NCBI RefSeq assembly: GCF_015712065.1
Contig: NZ_JACFYZ010000021.1
Location: 1 to 36,315, forward strand
Direction: 5' to 3'
DNA: 36,315 bases
From: Ectopseudomonas chengduensis
GTDB taxonomy: Bacteria; Pseudomonadota; Gammaproteobacteria; Pseudomonadales; Pseudomonadaceae
Every line of letters begins with the position of its first letter. Position 1 is the stretch's first letter. Shown here in pieces: positions 23,075 to 32,202 of this stretch. The notes under the pieces were generated by a model, which ran no database searches, was not told the DNA's origin, and was given only the letters and a program-made list of their open reading frames with translations. The translations under genes and the position numbers were made by a program.

Positions 23075-23266
23075 TAATCGCACCTTGCTAGGTTCTTGGT
23101 CGCATCAACCAACTCTTCGTCTGGTAAGCGCTGAGCCCATGGCTATTCACACCCATGCGGTCACAGTTTCATGCACCATTACTGCCATGAGCTGGAATAT
23201 ACGCAGTGCGCCTGCCAGCTCCAGCTCGTCAGCGAAATGCTGGCTTACACGGCGGGAGTGAGCAGC

Positions 23267-23467
23267 ATGCCCGAATCACGCAAGGTGATTCGGGTGGACG
23301 CTTACGAGCATCCAAACAAGATCAACCGGCGTCACCCCCAGCCGGCTTGTCACATCAGCCCGGCGCTATCGATCTATCTGAGTGCACCGTCCTATGAGCT
23401 GGCAGTCATGAACATTCGGCCTGATCAAGGCTGGAGCTCTCTCGACCTACCCGTCGGATTCTATTGA
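23267..23467 (+). CDS. Small hypothetical protein
   Basis: 66 residues from ATG 23267, chosen for the GGGAG upstream; the same frame is open back to 23171 but without a ribosome site. The sequence (VIRVDAYEHPNKINRRHPQP, then CHISPALSIYL) has no domain I recognise and no signal or membrane segment. It could be non-coding. It lies between the SRPBCC gene and the box upstream of the porin. Confidence 0.3.
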   Translation: MPESRKVIRVDAYEHPNKINRRHPQPACHISPALSIYLSAPSYELAVMNIRPDQGWSSLDLPVGFY

Positions 23468-23520
23468 AAATCTGAATTCAAATGTCGCTTTAAGACAACT
23501 TTCATTGCCGCCTTGTGAAG

Positions 23521-23536
23521 ATTACAGAATTGTAAT
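23521..23536. promoter_or_regulatory. ATTACA-N4-TGTAAT box upstream of the intact porin
   Basis: Perfect copy of the 1082-1097 architecture: ATTACA (23521-23526), GAAT, TGTAAT (23531-23536), 144 bp before the porin ATG. Ten bases downstream an 11-bp tandem direct repeat ATCTTCAAGTT / ATCTTCAGCTT (23546-23567) follows; OmpR-type regulators often bind repeats at this spacing. A site for a metal response regulator is likely by analogy. Confidence 0.6.
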
Positions 23537-23679
23537 TTTCCAATCATCTTCAAGTTATCTTCAGCTTGCAAGGATAGGGCTCAGCTCCCCAAAGGCGCAG
23601 AGCGCTTGAGGGTGCAATACCTATAAGAACGCCATGGCGAAAACTAGACTAATAACTGCCAATTATAAAGGAGCAATAA

Positions 23680-25005
23680 ATGCTTAATAAAACCAAACTA
23701 TCCCTTGCAGTATTTTCGGCGATTGTCAGTGCAGCTCCGCTCATGGCGGCCGCAGAAGAGCAAGCCGAAGGTTTTGTAGAAGGTAGCAGTTTCAATATTC
23801 TCAACCGTAACTTCTACATGAATCGTGACTTTCGTAAAGGTCAGTCGAGCAACACTGACAATGGTTATACTGAAGCTTGGGCACACGGGATCATTGGCCA
23901 GTTCGAGTCGGGCTTTACCCAAGGCACCGTAGGCTTTGGTATTGATGCCTTCGCCATGCTCGGCCTTAAACTGGATACCGGGGATGGTCGATATGGCCCA
24001 GGTGGTACTGTTAATCTGCTGCCGGTAAATAGTGATGGTGAAGCCGAAGATAACTACTCCAAAGTGGGTGGTGCAGTAAAAGCCCGGCTATTCGACACCG
24101 TTGTCAAAGTGGGTGATGTGTTCCCCATGACGCCGGTGGTTCACTACGGTGACTCCCGCCTGCTACCGGAAAGCTTTCGCGGCGTTACGGTTGAGAACAC
24201 AAGCTTTGATGGTTTGACCCTTCAGGGTGGCCGCCTGCATGCCATGAGCCAGCCGCAGGTCAGCACCATGCGTGATGAGTTCGCAACCTTCTATGCGGGC
24301 TCTGTCGCGTCTCCATGGGTTGCCTATTTCGGCGGTGACTATTCGCTAAATGACAACCTGAGCTTTAGTCTCTATAGCAGCCAACTCAAGGATGCTTGGA
24401 AGCAGCACTATGCCGGTACGTCCTTCACCTACCCGCTGACCGACAGTGTTTCCTTGTTCGGTGGCTTGAACTACTACAAAGCTGTTGATGACGGCCAGCA
24501 GCTGTTGGGTGAGTTCGATAACGACATTTACAGCGGCAAAGTGGGTGTGCAGTTCGGTGCACACAGCGTTGCCCTGTCGCACCAGCGCAACAACGGCGAC
24601 GATGATTTCGACTACCTGCGCCAGTCTGATTCCATCTTCCTCGACAACTCTATTCAGTACAGCGACTTCAACTCGCCGAAAGAGAAGTCCTGGATGCTGC
24701 GCTACGACCTAGATATGGCCAGCTATGGCGTTCCTGGACTGACCTTCATGACGCGCTATGCGCTGGGTACAGATGCGGACTATTCCGACGCCAACAGTGT
24801 GTATATGCGTCGTGATGCCGATGGCAACCCGCTGACTGACCAGAAGCGCTGGGAACGCAACATCGAAGCCAAGTACGTCGTCCAAACGGGCTCACTGAAA
24901 GAGATGTCCTTCCGTGTTCGCCAGATGACTACCCGCGCAACGGATTACGAGTCGGATCTGGACGAGGTTCGTCTGATCGTCGAGTACCCACTGAGCGTGC
25001 TCTAA
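23680..25005 (+). CDS. OprD-family outer-membrane porin, intact
   Basis: 441 residues with a signal peptide (1-24, AAAEE) and the full OprD pattern: GFVEGSS, LNRNFYMNRDFR, AWAHG, DAFAMLGLKLDTG, RLLPESFRGV, YGVPGLTFMTRY, and a final strand ending YPLSVL. It is a size-typical 18-strand channel. A ribosome site (AAAGGAG) precedes ATG 23680. The specific substrate is not visible. It is paralogous to the partial porin at 1-522. The boxed promoter and the small periplasmic protein downstream suggest metal-responsive expression. Related copper-induced porins exist in P. aeruginosa (OpdT class), but orthology is not tested here. Confidence 0.93.
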   Translation: MLNKTKLSLAVFSAIVSAAPLMAAAEEQAEGFVEGSSFNILNRNFYMNRDFRKGQSSNTDNGYTEAWAHGIIGQFESGFTQGTVGFGIDAFAMLGLKLDTGDGRYGPGGTVNLLPVNSDGEAEDNYSKVGGAVKARLFDTVVKVGDVFPMTPVVHYGDSRLLPESFRGVTVENTSFDGLTLQGGRLHAMSQPQVSTMRDEFATFYAGSVASPWVAYFGGDYSLNDNLSFSLYSSQLKDAWKQHYAGTSFTYPLTDSVSLFGGLNYYKAVDDGQQLLGEFDNDIYSGKVGVQFGAHSVALSHQRNNGDDDFDYLRQSDSIFLDNSIQYSDFNSPKEKSWMLRYDLDMASYGVPGLTFMTRYALGTDADYSDANSVYMRRDADGNPLTDQKRWERNIEAKYVVQTGSLKEMSFRVRQMTTRATDYESDLDEVRLIVEYPLSVL

Positions 25006-25072
25006 AAATGGATGGGCGGGCGGGCTCTAAAAGCACTGCCCGCTCATGCATAACAAGATAGGCAGTTATTAG

Positions 25073-25088
25073 ATTTCAAGAATGTAAT
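25073..25088. promoter_or_regulatory. Degenerate ATTACA-N4-TGTAAT box upstream of the 25198 gene
   Basis: ATTTCA-AGAA-TGTAAT differs from the two perfect boxes at one base. It lies in the 192-bp gap between porin and small-protein gene, 110 bp before the latter's ATG. It suggests the small gene has its own metal-responsive promoter. Confidence 0.45.
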
Positions 25089-25197
25089 GTTGGGCTCACG
25101 CTGCTGTTAGCTTCACCTCCGTAAAATTCACTCGAACTTGCAGAACTTGTCCATGAACCTCGACAAGCTAATAATTGAATTTTACGAGGCCTGCCTT

Positions 25198-25431
25198 ATG
25201 AAGATGTTGAAAGCCCTAGTTATTGGATCAGTACTTCTTGTCGGCTCCACACAGTCTTATGCAGAAGATGGCTATGATCGCTCAATGAAAGCTCAGGCAA
25301 AATTTCGAGCAGATCAAAAACGAATTCACGGAACTGAGCCTGCTGCCAAACCGGCGGACGAACTAAAGGTTAAGACCAGCAACCAAGATCGGACCAATAC
25401 CGATCTTAAAAAAGAAACCAACGCTGACTAA
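25198..25431 (+). CDS. Small periplasmic charged protein
   Basis: 77 residues from ATG 25198. A clear signal peptide (MKMLKALVIGSVLLVGSTQS-YA) is followed by a very hydrophilic mature part of about 55 residues rich in Lys, Asp, Ala and Gln (EDGYDRSMKAQAKFRADQK). It has no Cys in the mature part and one His. The AEDGYDRS start recalls the AEGGADRV start of the DUF2790 protein and PtrA-like proteins of Pseudomonas, but overall similarity is weak. The function is unknown. A strong terminator follows at 25499. Confidence 0.65.
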   Translation: MKMLKALVIGSVLLVGSTQSYAEDGYDRSMKAQAKFRADQKRIHGTEPAAKPADELKVKTSNQDRTNTDLKKETNAD

Positions 25432-25498
25432 CCGCTCACTTCCGAACGATGTTCACCTCTAGAAGCTCCCGAGCTCCTTTGGAAAGAGGTGTACCCTA

Positions 25499-25522
25499 AG
25501 CGCCCTTCGGGGCGCTTTTTTT
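25499..25522 (+). terminator. Intrinsic terminator
   Basis: Perfect 7-bp stem AGCGCCC / GGGCGCT closed by a stable TTCG tetraloop, followed by a run of seven T. It ends the porin/small-protein transcription unit. Confidence 0.9.
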
Positions 25523-25893
25523 ATTTAATCTTTAATAATAAGAAAGATTCACTGGGAGTTTAAACCTCCAAGCTAGACAACTAACTCTTCTCTTCCGCAA
25601 GTCATTCATATCTGCAACAAGCCATCGCTGTCAGCGTGTAGCAAGAAGGGCAAAATGATACCGGTGAAGGCCTTTAGATTGATCTGCCTGATATCTGCAA
25701 AGGCACTCGGCTATCACCCCGATGCTAGAACACGGTGTCATTTGAATACCGCGCCCTTGCACCGTCAGCAGATACCCACTCAATAGCCAGACGCCGTGCC
25801 CATCTCAATCTTTCATGATTCAAGCCATCCAAGAGGATCGCCACGCTTTTCGCTTCCTCATGTAAGCTGACGTTTTTCATCCTTGAGGATGCT
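25523..25893. other. 371-bp gene-free stretch
   Basis: Lies between the terminator and the transporter at 25894. No convincing ORF, box or repeat was found. A short minus-strand frame around 25640-25790 can be read as part of a decayed gene but carries no motif I recognise. The promoter of the transporter must be here, yet no clear operator is visible. Confidence 0.5.
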
Positions 25894-26862
25894 ATGAGTA
25901 GGGATGCACTTGAACAAAACCAGATACCGATCTATTTCGTCGCGGTCATTGCAGCGGCAATCGGTGGGTTAATAGCTACTGCAGCGGCGCAGAGCCTGAA
26001 CGCATTAGTGACCCCGACTATCGCCGTGCTGATGTACGCGATGTTTCTGCAAATTCCCTTTCTTGATCTCCGCAAAAGTCTTAGCAACAAACGCTTCATG
26101 TCAGCCTTGCTTATCGCCAATTTCGTACTGATTCCACTGCTGGTATGGGCACTCACCAGAGGGCTCGCAGAACACCCGGCAATCCTAATAGGCGCTCTTC
26201 TAGTTTTGCTCACCCCGTGTATCGACTACGTGGTGGTCTTTACTCACATTGGCAAAGGCGACTCGCGTGCGATTCTTGCAGCAACCCCCATCCTCTTGCT
26301 GTTGCAGCTTGTGCTGTTGCCTGTGTACTTGGCTTTCATGCTAGGGGAGCAATCCCGAGTCGTTATCTCGATAGCGCCTTTCGCTGAAGCCTTTCTCGCA
26401 CTGATTGTCGTGCCTTTATTGCTCGCGGTTGCTACAGCAGCCTTGGCTAAGCGCTCACGGTTCGTAGGTCGCTGGAACACCGTATGGGCATGGATGCCAG
26501 TCCCTGCGATGGCGGCAGTTCTCATTGCGGTGGTTGGGTCGCAAATCTCGCCGGTGGTTCGTGATATCGACCAGCTTTTACCGGTGATCCCGGTGTACAT
26601 CGGTTTCATGCTTTTGGCCCCCGTAGTGGGCGCACTGGCTTCAAGAGCTTATAAACTGCCCGCCTCGACGGCGAGAGCGGTTACTTTCAGTACCTCCACA
26701 CGTAACTCGTTGGTGGTTCTTCCGCTGGCCCTGGCATTGCCTGAAGAAATACGGGGGCTTGCAGCCGCAGCGGTCATCACCCAGACGCTGGTTGAGTTGG
26801 TGGGTGAGCTTGTCTACATCCGGGCAGTTCCGATTCTTATTTGGCGTAAAAAAAGCCGCTGA
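25894..26862 (+). CDS. ACR3/SBF-type transporter (putative arsenite or other anion efflux)
   Basis: 322 residues with about ten hydrophobic helices, in the bile acid:sodium symporter/ACR3 superfamily. The segment LLTPCIDYVVVFTHIGKGD matches the ACR3 region (Cys in a membrane helix followed by a THxxKGD turn), where this Cys is needed for As(III) extrusion in known members. The GFMLLAPVVGALASR and FSTSTRNSLVVLPLAL segments are also typical. Arsenite efflux is plausible, but no arsR or arsC gene is beside it, so another substrate cannot be excluded. A bidirectional terminator separates it from the converging czc operon. Confidence 0.78.
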   Translation: MSRDALEQNQIPIYFVAVIAAAIGGLIATAAAQSLNALVTPTIAVLMYAMFLQIPFLDLRKSLSNKRFMSALLIANFVLIPLLVWALTRGLAEHPAILIGALLVLLTPCIDYVVVFTHIGKGDSRAILAATPILLLLQLVLLPVYLAFMLGEQSRVVISIAPFAEAFLALIVVPLLLAVATAALAKRSRFVGRWNTVWAWMPVPAMAAVLIAVVGSQISPVVRDIDQLLPVIPVYIGFMLLAPVVGALASRAYKLPASTARAVTFSTSTRNSLVVLPLALALPEEIRGLAAAAVITQTLVELVGELVYIRAVPILIWRKKSR

Positions 26863-26914
26863 GGACGTCACAGGCACAGTCACCGCCCACATTGAGCGGT
26901 ATTTACGGTAAGCA

Positions 26915-26942
26915 AAAAGCCCCGCTCAAGAGCGGGGCTTTT
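26915..26942. terminator. Bidirectional intrinsic terminator between transporter and czcA
   Basis: Eight-bp GC stem GCCCCGCT / AGCGGGGC with CAAG loop, flanked by AAAA on the left and TTTT on the right, so it works for the plus-strand transporter and the minus-strand czc operon. Confidence 0.9.
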
Positions 26943-26969
26943 CAGTTGCACACGAATAGCGCTGTGAAC

Positions 26970-29900
26970 TTAGCGCAGACGATGGGCCAAGCGGTAGAGC
27001 AATGGCAAAACCAGCAGCGTCAGCACGGTTGAAGACAGGATTCCGCCAATCACCACCGTCGCCAGAGGGCGCTGAACTTCTGCGCCCGTACCGATGGCAG
27101 TGGCCATTGGAATAAAGCCCAGAGACGCAACCAAAGCAGTCATCAGCACCGGCCGCAAACGAGTCAACGCGCCTTCACGAATAGCCTCGTCCAGCCCCAT
27201 GCCGTTCTCACGCAAACTGCGAATAAAGGAAATCATCACCAGGCCGTTGAGTACCGCGACACCCGACAACGCAATGAAACCCACCCCCGCAGAGATCGAG
27301 AGCGGAATATCACGCAGCCACAAGGCCATGATCCCGCCGGTCAGCGCGAAGGGCACGCCGGTGAATACCAGCAGGCCATCTTTGACATTGCCGAACATCA
27401 TGAAGAGCAGCGTGAACACCAGCAGCAACGAGACCGGTACGACAATCTGCAGGCGCTTGGCTGCCGACTGAAGCTGCTCGAAGGTGCCGCCCCAGGTCGT
27501 CCAGTAGCCTGTAGGGACGCTAACCGCCAGGGCGATCTTGCTCTCGGCCTCGGCGACAAAAGAGCCAATATCGCGGCCGCGAACGTTGGCGGTGACCACC
27601 ACGCGACGCTTGCCACTTTCACGGCTGATCTGGTTCGGCCCCGGTGCGGACACCACGCTCGCCACATCAGCCAGGCGCACAAACCCTGGGCCATCCAGCC
27701 CATCGCCATTGGCCAGACGAATAGGCAGCTGCTGGATCTTGTCGACATCATTGCGCCACTCGTCCGCCAGGCGAACTTGGATATCGAAACGCCGGTCACC
27801 TTCAAACAGTGCACCCGCCTCGCGCCCGCCGATGGCGGTGGAAATGGCGTCCTGAATCTCCGAGACATTCAAACCGAATCGTGCGGCTTTCTCACGGTCG
27901 ATTTGTACGCTGAGCATCGGCAGACCGGTGGTCTGTTCGACCTTCACATCAGCTGCTCCTGGAATACCCTCCAGCACCTCAGCGATTTGCTCGGCGGTCT
28001 CGTTCATCACATCCATGTCATCGCCAAACACTTTCACTGCGACGTCACTGCGTACGCCGGAGATCAGCTCGTTGAAGCGCATCTGAATGGGCTGAGTGAA
28101 CTCATAGTTGTTGCCGGAAACCTGTTCAACCGCCTCCTGCATCGCCGCAACCAAATCGGCTTTGCTGCGATCAGGATCGGGCCACTGGTCGCGCGGCTTT
28201 AGCATGACAAAGTTGTCCGCCACGTTCGGCGGCATTGGATCGGTTGCGACTTCAGCGGTTCCAAGCTTGGCGAACACCGTATCAACCTCGGCAAAGGATT
28301 TGATTCGTTGTTCGAGTTGCACCTGCATTTCAATTGCTTGCGAAAGGCTAGTGCCAGGAATACGCAGGGCATGCAAAGCGATATCGCCCTCATCCAGGCT
28401 CGGCACGAACTCACTGCCCATCCGCGAAGCAGCTAAACCAGAAAGCACCATGATGACTGTCGCAATGGTCAGCACTAACGGCTTGCTGACCATGACCCAA
28501 TCTAGCAACGGCGCGTAGCCTTGCTTGACCCAGGCCATTAGCCGATTTTCTTTTTCACTGACGTTGCCATTGAGGAACAGTGCAACAGCTGCCGGGACGA
28601 ATGTCACCGAGAGGATCATGGCTCCGAACAGGGCTGTCACCACGGTGAACGCCATTGGGTGGAACATCTTGCCTTCCACGCCGGTCAGCGCAAATATCGG
28701 CAGGTACACCACCATAATGATCAGTTGGCCGAACAGCAGTGGACGACGCGCCTCCTTCGACGCCGCGAACACCTCATGGAAGCGCTCATTACGGGTCAAC
28801 GTTCGGCCTGCTGCGGCCTGGGCGTGAGCCAAACGACGCACGCAGTTCTCTACGATCACCACGGCACCATCGATGATGATGCCGAAATCGAGTGCGCCAA
28901 GGCTCATCAGGTTCGCGCTGACCTTGTTGCTGACCATGCCCGTAAAGGTGAACAGCATCGACAGCGGAATCACCATTGCGGTGATGAGGGCCGCCCGAAT
29001 GTTACCCAGGAACAGGAACAGGATAGCGATAACCAGCAGAGCGCCTTCGATCAGATTCTTCTTCACCGTATTGATGGCCTTATCGACCAATACAGTGCGG
29101 TCATAGACCGTCTTCGCTATGACTCCTTTCGGCAGGTTGCGATTGATCTCCTTTATGCGCTGGTCGACAGCCTGCGATACATAGCGGCTGTTCTCACCAA
29201 TCAACATAAAGGCAGTGCCGAGCACCACCTCCTGGCCGTTCTCAGTAGCGGCACCGGTGCGCAGCTCCTTACCCAGGCCAACCTCGGCCACATCACCGAT
29301 GCGCACAGGAACACCATCGGTGTTCTTGATGATGATGTTGGCGATGTCAGCGATATTGCCGACTTGTCCCGGAGCGCGGATCAGGTACTGCTCGCCGCTG
29401 CGTTCGATGTAGCCCGCACCAACGTTGGCATTATTGCTCTCCAACGCAACCACAATGTCCTGCAGGCTGAGGCCATGTGCGACCAGGCGCTCCGGCTTGG
29501 GTGAAACCTGGAACTCCTTGGCATAACCGCCAATGGTGTTGATCTCGGTAACACCTTTGACGGTTCGCAGTTGCGGCTTGACGATCCAGTCCTGAATCTC
29601 ACGCAGATCCATCGGTGTATAGGTGCTGCCATCCGGCTTCTTCGCACCGTCTTGCGCCTCGATGGTCCACATGTAGATCTCGCCCAGACCAGAAGCGATT
29701 GGCCCCATGCTCGGCGACAGATCACTGGGTAGATTTCCACGCGCTTCCTGTATCCGCTCATTCACCAACTGACGAGCGAAGTAGATGTCTGTGCCGTCTT
29801 CGAAAATGACGGTGACCTGCGACAACCCGTAACGTGAGATTGAACGCGTTTCCTGTAAGTTGGGCAGCCCAGCCATTACCGATTCAATCGGAAAGGTCAC

Positions 29901-30092
29901 GCGTTGCTCGGTTTCCAGTGGCGAGTAGCCCTTTGCCTCGGTATTGATCTGCACCTGCACGTTGGTGATGTCGGGAACCGCATCAATCGGCAACTTCTGG
30001 TAGCTGTAAACACCCAACGCTGCCATGCCGAGCACAGCCAGCAAGACTAGCCAGCGCTGGTCGATGGCGAAGCGAATTAATCGTTCGTACAT
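26970..30092 (-). CDS. czcA: CzcA-type RND efflux pump for Zn/Cd/Co
   Basis: A 1040-residue proton-driven inner-membrane pump. The helix-4 motif DFGIIIDGAVVIVEN places D402, D408 and E415 exactly at the numbers of the essential residues of Cupriavidus CzcA. The porter domain (VFAKLGTAEVATDPMPPN) lacks the CusA methionine set. Divalent Zn, Cd and Co export is therefore the likely job. It is the last gene of czcC-czcB-PII-czcA, 11 bp after the PII-like gene, and ends before the bidirectional terminator. It is intact. Confidence 0.95.
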   Translation of the reverse strand: MYERLIRFAIDQRWLVLLAVLGMAALGVYSYQKLPIDAVPDITNVQVQINTEAKGYSPLETEQRVTFPIESVMAGLPNLQETRSISRYGLSQVTVIFEDGTDIYFARQLVNERIQEARGNLPSDLSPSMGPIASGLGEIYMWTIEAQDGAKKPDGSTYTPMDLREIQDWIVKPQLRTVKGVTEINTIGGYAKEFQVSPKPERLVAHGLSLQDIVVALESNNANVGAGYIERSGEQYLIRAPGQVGNIADIANIIIKNTDGVPVRIGDVAEVGLGKELRTGAATENGQEVVLGTAFMLIGENSRYVSQAVDQRIKEINRNLPKGVIAKTVYDRTVLVDKAINTVKKNLIEGALLVIAILFLFLGNIRAALITAMVIPLSMLFTFTGMVSNKVSANLMSLGALDFGIIIDGAVVIVENCVRRLAHAQAAAGRTLTRNERFHEVFAASKEARRPLLFGQLIIMVVYLPIFALTGVEGKMFHPMAFTVVTALFGAMILSVTFVPAAVALFLNGNVSEKENRLMAWVKQGYAPLLDWVMVSKPLVLTIATVIMVLSGLAASRMGSEFVPSLDEGDIALHALRIPGTSLSQAIEMQVQLEQRIKSFAEVDTVFAKLGTAEVATDPMPPNVADNFVMLKPRDQWPDPDRSKADLVAAMQEAVEQVSGNNYEFTQPIQMRFNELISGVRSDVAVKVFGDDMDVMNETAEQIAEVLEGIPGAADVKVEQTTGLPMLSVQIDREKAARFGLNVSEIQDAISTAIGGREAGALFEGDRRFDIQVRLADEWRNDVDKIQQLPIRLANGDGLDGPGFVRLADVASVVSAPGPNQISRESGKRRVVVTANVRGRDIGSFVAEAESKIALAVSVPTGYWTTWGGTFEQLQSAAKRLQIVVPVSLLLVFTLLFMMFGNVKDGLLVFTGVPFALTGGIMALWLRDIPLSISAGVGFIALSGVAVLNGLVMISFIRSLRENGMGLDEAIREGALTRLRPVLMTALVASLGFIPMATAIGTGAEVQRPLATVVIGGILSSTVLTLLVLPLLYRLAHRLR

Positions 30093-30103
30093 GTCAATTT
30101 CCC

Positions 30104-30445
30104 CTAAAGCGCAGCATCACCGCGCTCTCCAGTACGGATGCGCAATGCGTCGGTCAAAGGGGCCACGGCGACGATTCCATCACCGGGTACACCTGTGTGG
30201 GCGGCCTTCTCGATGGCATGGACGATCTCATCGGCAACTTCTTCTGAACAGAACGCCAGCAGCACGAGATGCTGATGGGCGTCGGGGTTCCACTCGTCGG
30301 CGATGTAGCTGTGATCCTTGCCGTGGCCACGTGGATGACCATGGGCGGGCAGGATGGTAAATCCAGGCAGGTGTGGCAGTGCATGCAAAGCTTGCTCGAC
30401 GGCCTCAAGCCGGATCGGGCGAAAAATAGCTGTAACTTGTTTCAT
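30104..30445 (-). CDS. PII-like (GlnB superfamily) protein of the czc operon
   Basis: 113 residues. The N-terminal strand and helix MKQVTAIFRPIRLEAVEQAL and the C-terminal PGDGIVAVAPLTDALRIRTG are characteristic of PII proteins. The T-loop region is unusually His-rich: H35, H37, H41 and H45 within GHPRGHGKDH, then H57, H59 and C66. The uridylylation-type Tyr context of GlnB is absent. Nitrogen control is unlikely; a metal-sensing or pump-modulating role fits the position between czcB (14 bp) and czcA (11 bp) and the ligand-rich loop. Such PII-like proteins are known next to heavy-metal RND genes, but their function is poorly defined. Confidence 0.85.
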   Translation of the reverse strand: MKQVTAIFRPIRLEAVEQALHALPHLPGFTILPAHGHPRGHGKDHSYIADEWNPDAHQHLVLLAFCSEEVADEIVHAIEKAAHTGVPGDGIVAVAPLTDALRIRTGERGDAAL

Positions 30446-30459
30446 AGCTCGACTCCGAA

Positions 30460-32049
30460 TTAGTGGTCATGGCTCGCGCCGGCTTTGCCAAGCTCAGCTT
30501 TGATCAGGAAGCTGTTCTTCAGCGCGTATCGATCGCCCGCCTTCAGACCCGAGATAACCTCGACGAAGCGGCCGTCGGATTTGCCCAGCTCAAGAGGCCG
30601 AGCTTCTAGCTGGTTATCGAAGCGGCCGAACACTACCTGCCAATCGCGAACGGTCTGGATCGCTTCGACCGCTACTGCAACGGGAACGTTGTTCTCCTCG
30701 GCAATCACCTCGACCGTCACTGGCAAACCAGGCCGCCATAGCCGATCTGGGTTAGCTAGCACGATGCGAGCAGTCGCTGAGCGGGTTTGCGCCCCAACCA
30801 GAGCGCTGACATAGGAAATGGAGCCCTTAGCCGTGGCGGCGAATGCGCTGGAGCTCACGACAACGTTTTGCCCTTCGGCGATTACGCCCAAGTCTTTCGC
30901 CGCGACGGTTGAGTCCACCCATACGGTCGACAAATCCGAGACGGTAAAGACTGCGGAATCCTCTTTGAGTACTTCACCAACAGAGATGCTTTTGCTGGTT
31001 ATCACGCCATCGATAGGGGCACGAATCTCGAATTCGGTGAGATTCTGGCCTTTGGCCGGTGCACCGCCCAGCGAAGCGATTTGTTGCTGGACGCGCTGCA
31101 CTGCGATAGCAGCTTCCTGCATGGCAACTTGCGCCTGCAGGAAGTCCTGCTCGGCGGAAATCTTCTCTTCCCACAATTGCTTTTCACGTGCATAGGTCGT
31201 GCGGGCAAGCGCAGAGCGTTGCTGGGCGGCCAGTAGCTCGCCACGCAGTTCGGCCAGCGCCTGGCTGGAGATTTTGGCCAATACCTGACCCTTGCTGACC
31301 GTATCGCCAGCACTAACCGCCACCGAGTCGACGCGCCCGGCAAGTTGCGGGGTCACCTGAACCGTGCGGTCACCGTTGTAACGAACCTCGCCGAGCACTT
31401 GCAGCGTGGAGGCGATTTTCGCGGGACCAGCAGTGGCGAGCGTGACGCCACCCTGCTCAAGCTGCGCATCCGTCATGGTCACGCGGCCCTCAACCTGCTC
31501 GTAACCGAACGAATAGCTCTTGCCACTGTGCGTGGCGCTGATGGAAACCTGGAATGAATGCGGCTCTACAACCGCGGCATCGCCACGTAGGTAGTTATTC
31601 TCTTTGCTGAAATTGATGATTTGCGCAGGTTGGCCAAGACGCAACAAGGTCACTTGCACCGTGCTTTCAGCAGGATTTAGAAGCTTGCCGTCCAGGTAGG
31701 TATAGAGCCTGAACTGAGGCTCTACGCCCTCCTCAAAAATCGTCACTTCAAGCGCATAATCACCCTCGGTGAAAAGCTTGCCGCCATGCTCGCCCTTGGT
31801 GGGTTCTACAGTTTCATGGTGCTCTTTATCTGCATGCTCATCGGCCTCTTCATGCTCGTCGGCCGAAGCCTCCCCGTGGTGCTCGGGATCTGCGTGAGCC
31901 GATACATCCTCATGACTCTCATCATGGCCATGGCCTTCCTCCCCGGACTTACCAGGGCTACCACTTAGAATCAGGCCCGCCACGGCTAAACCGATGACGA
32001 CAACAGCCACAATCATCAGCCACTGCTTTCTGGGAGTTGTTGATGCCAT
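30460..32049 (-). CDS. czcB: CzcB-type periplasmic adaptor with His-rich N-terminus
   Basis: 529 residues from ATG 32049, preceded by GGAG; a TTG at 32061 would add four residues but lacks support. A membrane anchor (about 11-30) is followed by an extended His/Asp/Glu region (GHGHDESHEDVSAHADPEHH onward to about residue 85), a candidate Zn/Cd-collecting segment. The barrel-sandwich, a long alpha-hairpin (LRGELLAAQQRSALARTTYA) and the beta-barrel (WRPGLPVTVEV) follow. It ends GASHDH. It joins CzcA to CzcC. 153 bp separate it from czcC. Confidence 0.92.
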   Translation of the reverse strand: MASTTPRKQWLMIVAVVVIGLAVAGLILSGSPGKSGEEGHGHDESHEDVSAHADPEHHGEASADEHEEADEHADKEHHETVEPTKGEHGGKLFTEGDYALEVTIFEEGVEPQFRLYTYLDGKLLNPAESTVQVTLLRLGQPAQIINFSKENNYLRGDAAVVEPHSFQVSISATHSGKSYSFGYEQVEGRVTMTDAQLEQGGVTLATAGPAKIASTLQVLGEVRYNGDRTVQVTPQLAGRVDSVAVSAGDTVSKGQVLAKISSQALAELRGELLAAQQRSALARTTYAREKQLWEEKISAEQDFLQAQVAMQEAAIAVQRVQQQIASLGGAPAKGQNLTEFEIRAPIDGVITSKSISVGEVLKEDSAVFTVSDLSTVWVDSTVAAKDLGVIAEGQNVVVSSSAFAATAKGSISYVSALVGAQTRSATARIVLANPDRLWRPGLPVTVEVIAEENNVPVAVAVEAIQTVRDWQVVFGRFDNQLEARPLELGKSDGRFVEVISGLKAGDRYALKNSFLIKAELGKAGASHDH

Positions 32050-32202
32050 TGGTAACTCCAAATTATCAAAAGTATTGAATTTGATTCATGCCCAGGCGGC
32101 GACTAAACGCGCTCAATAAACATGCAGCCGCCAGGAAAGCAGGCGAGGCTTCATGTCGCATGACGCGACCGTCTAAGGCGTTATGTAGGTGCGCAGAGAT
32201 GC

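Noticed and set aside
28659..29504. 281-residue plus-strand ORF opposite czcA
   Set aside because: It is a shadow of the czcA codon pattern, with His/Gln-rich low-quality composition and no ribosome site.
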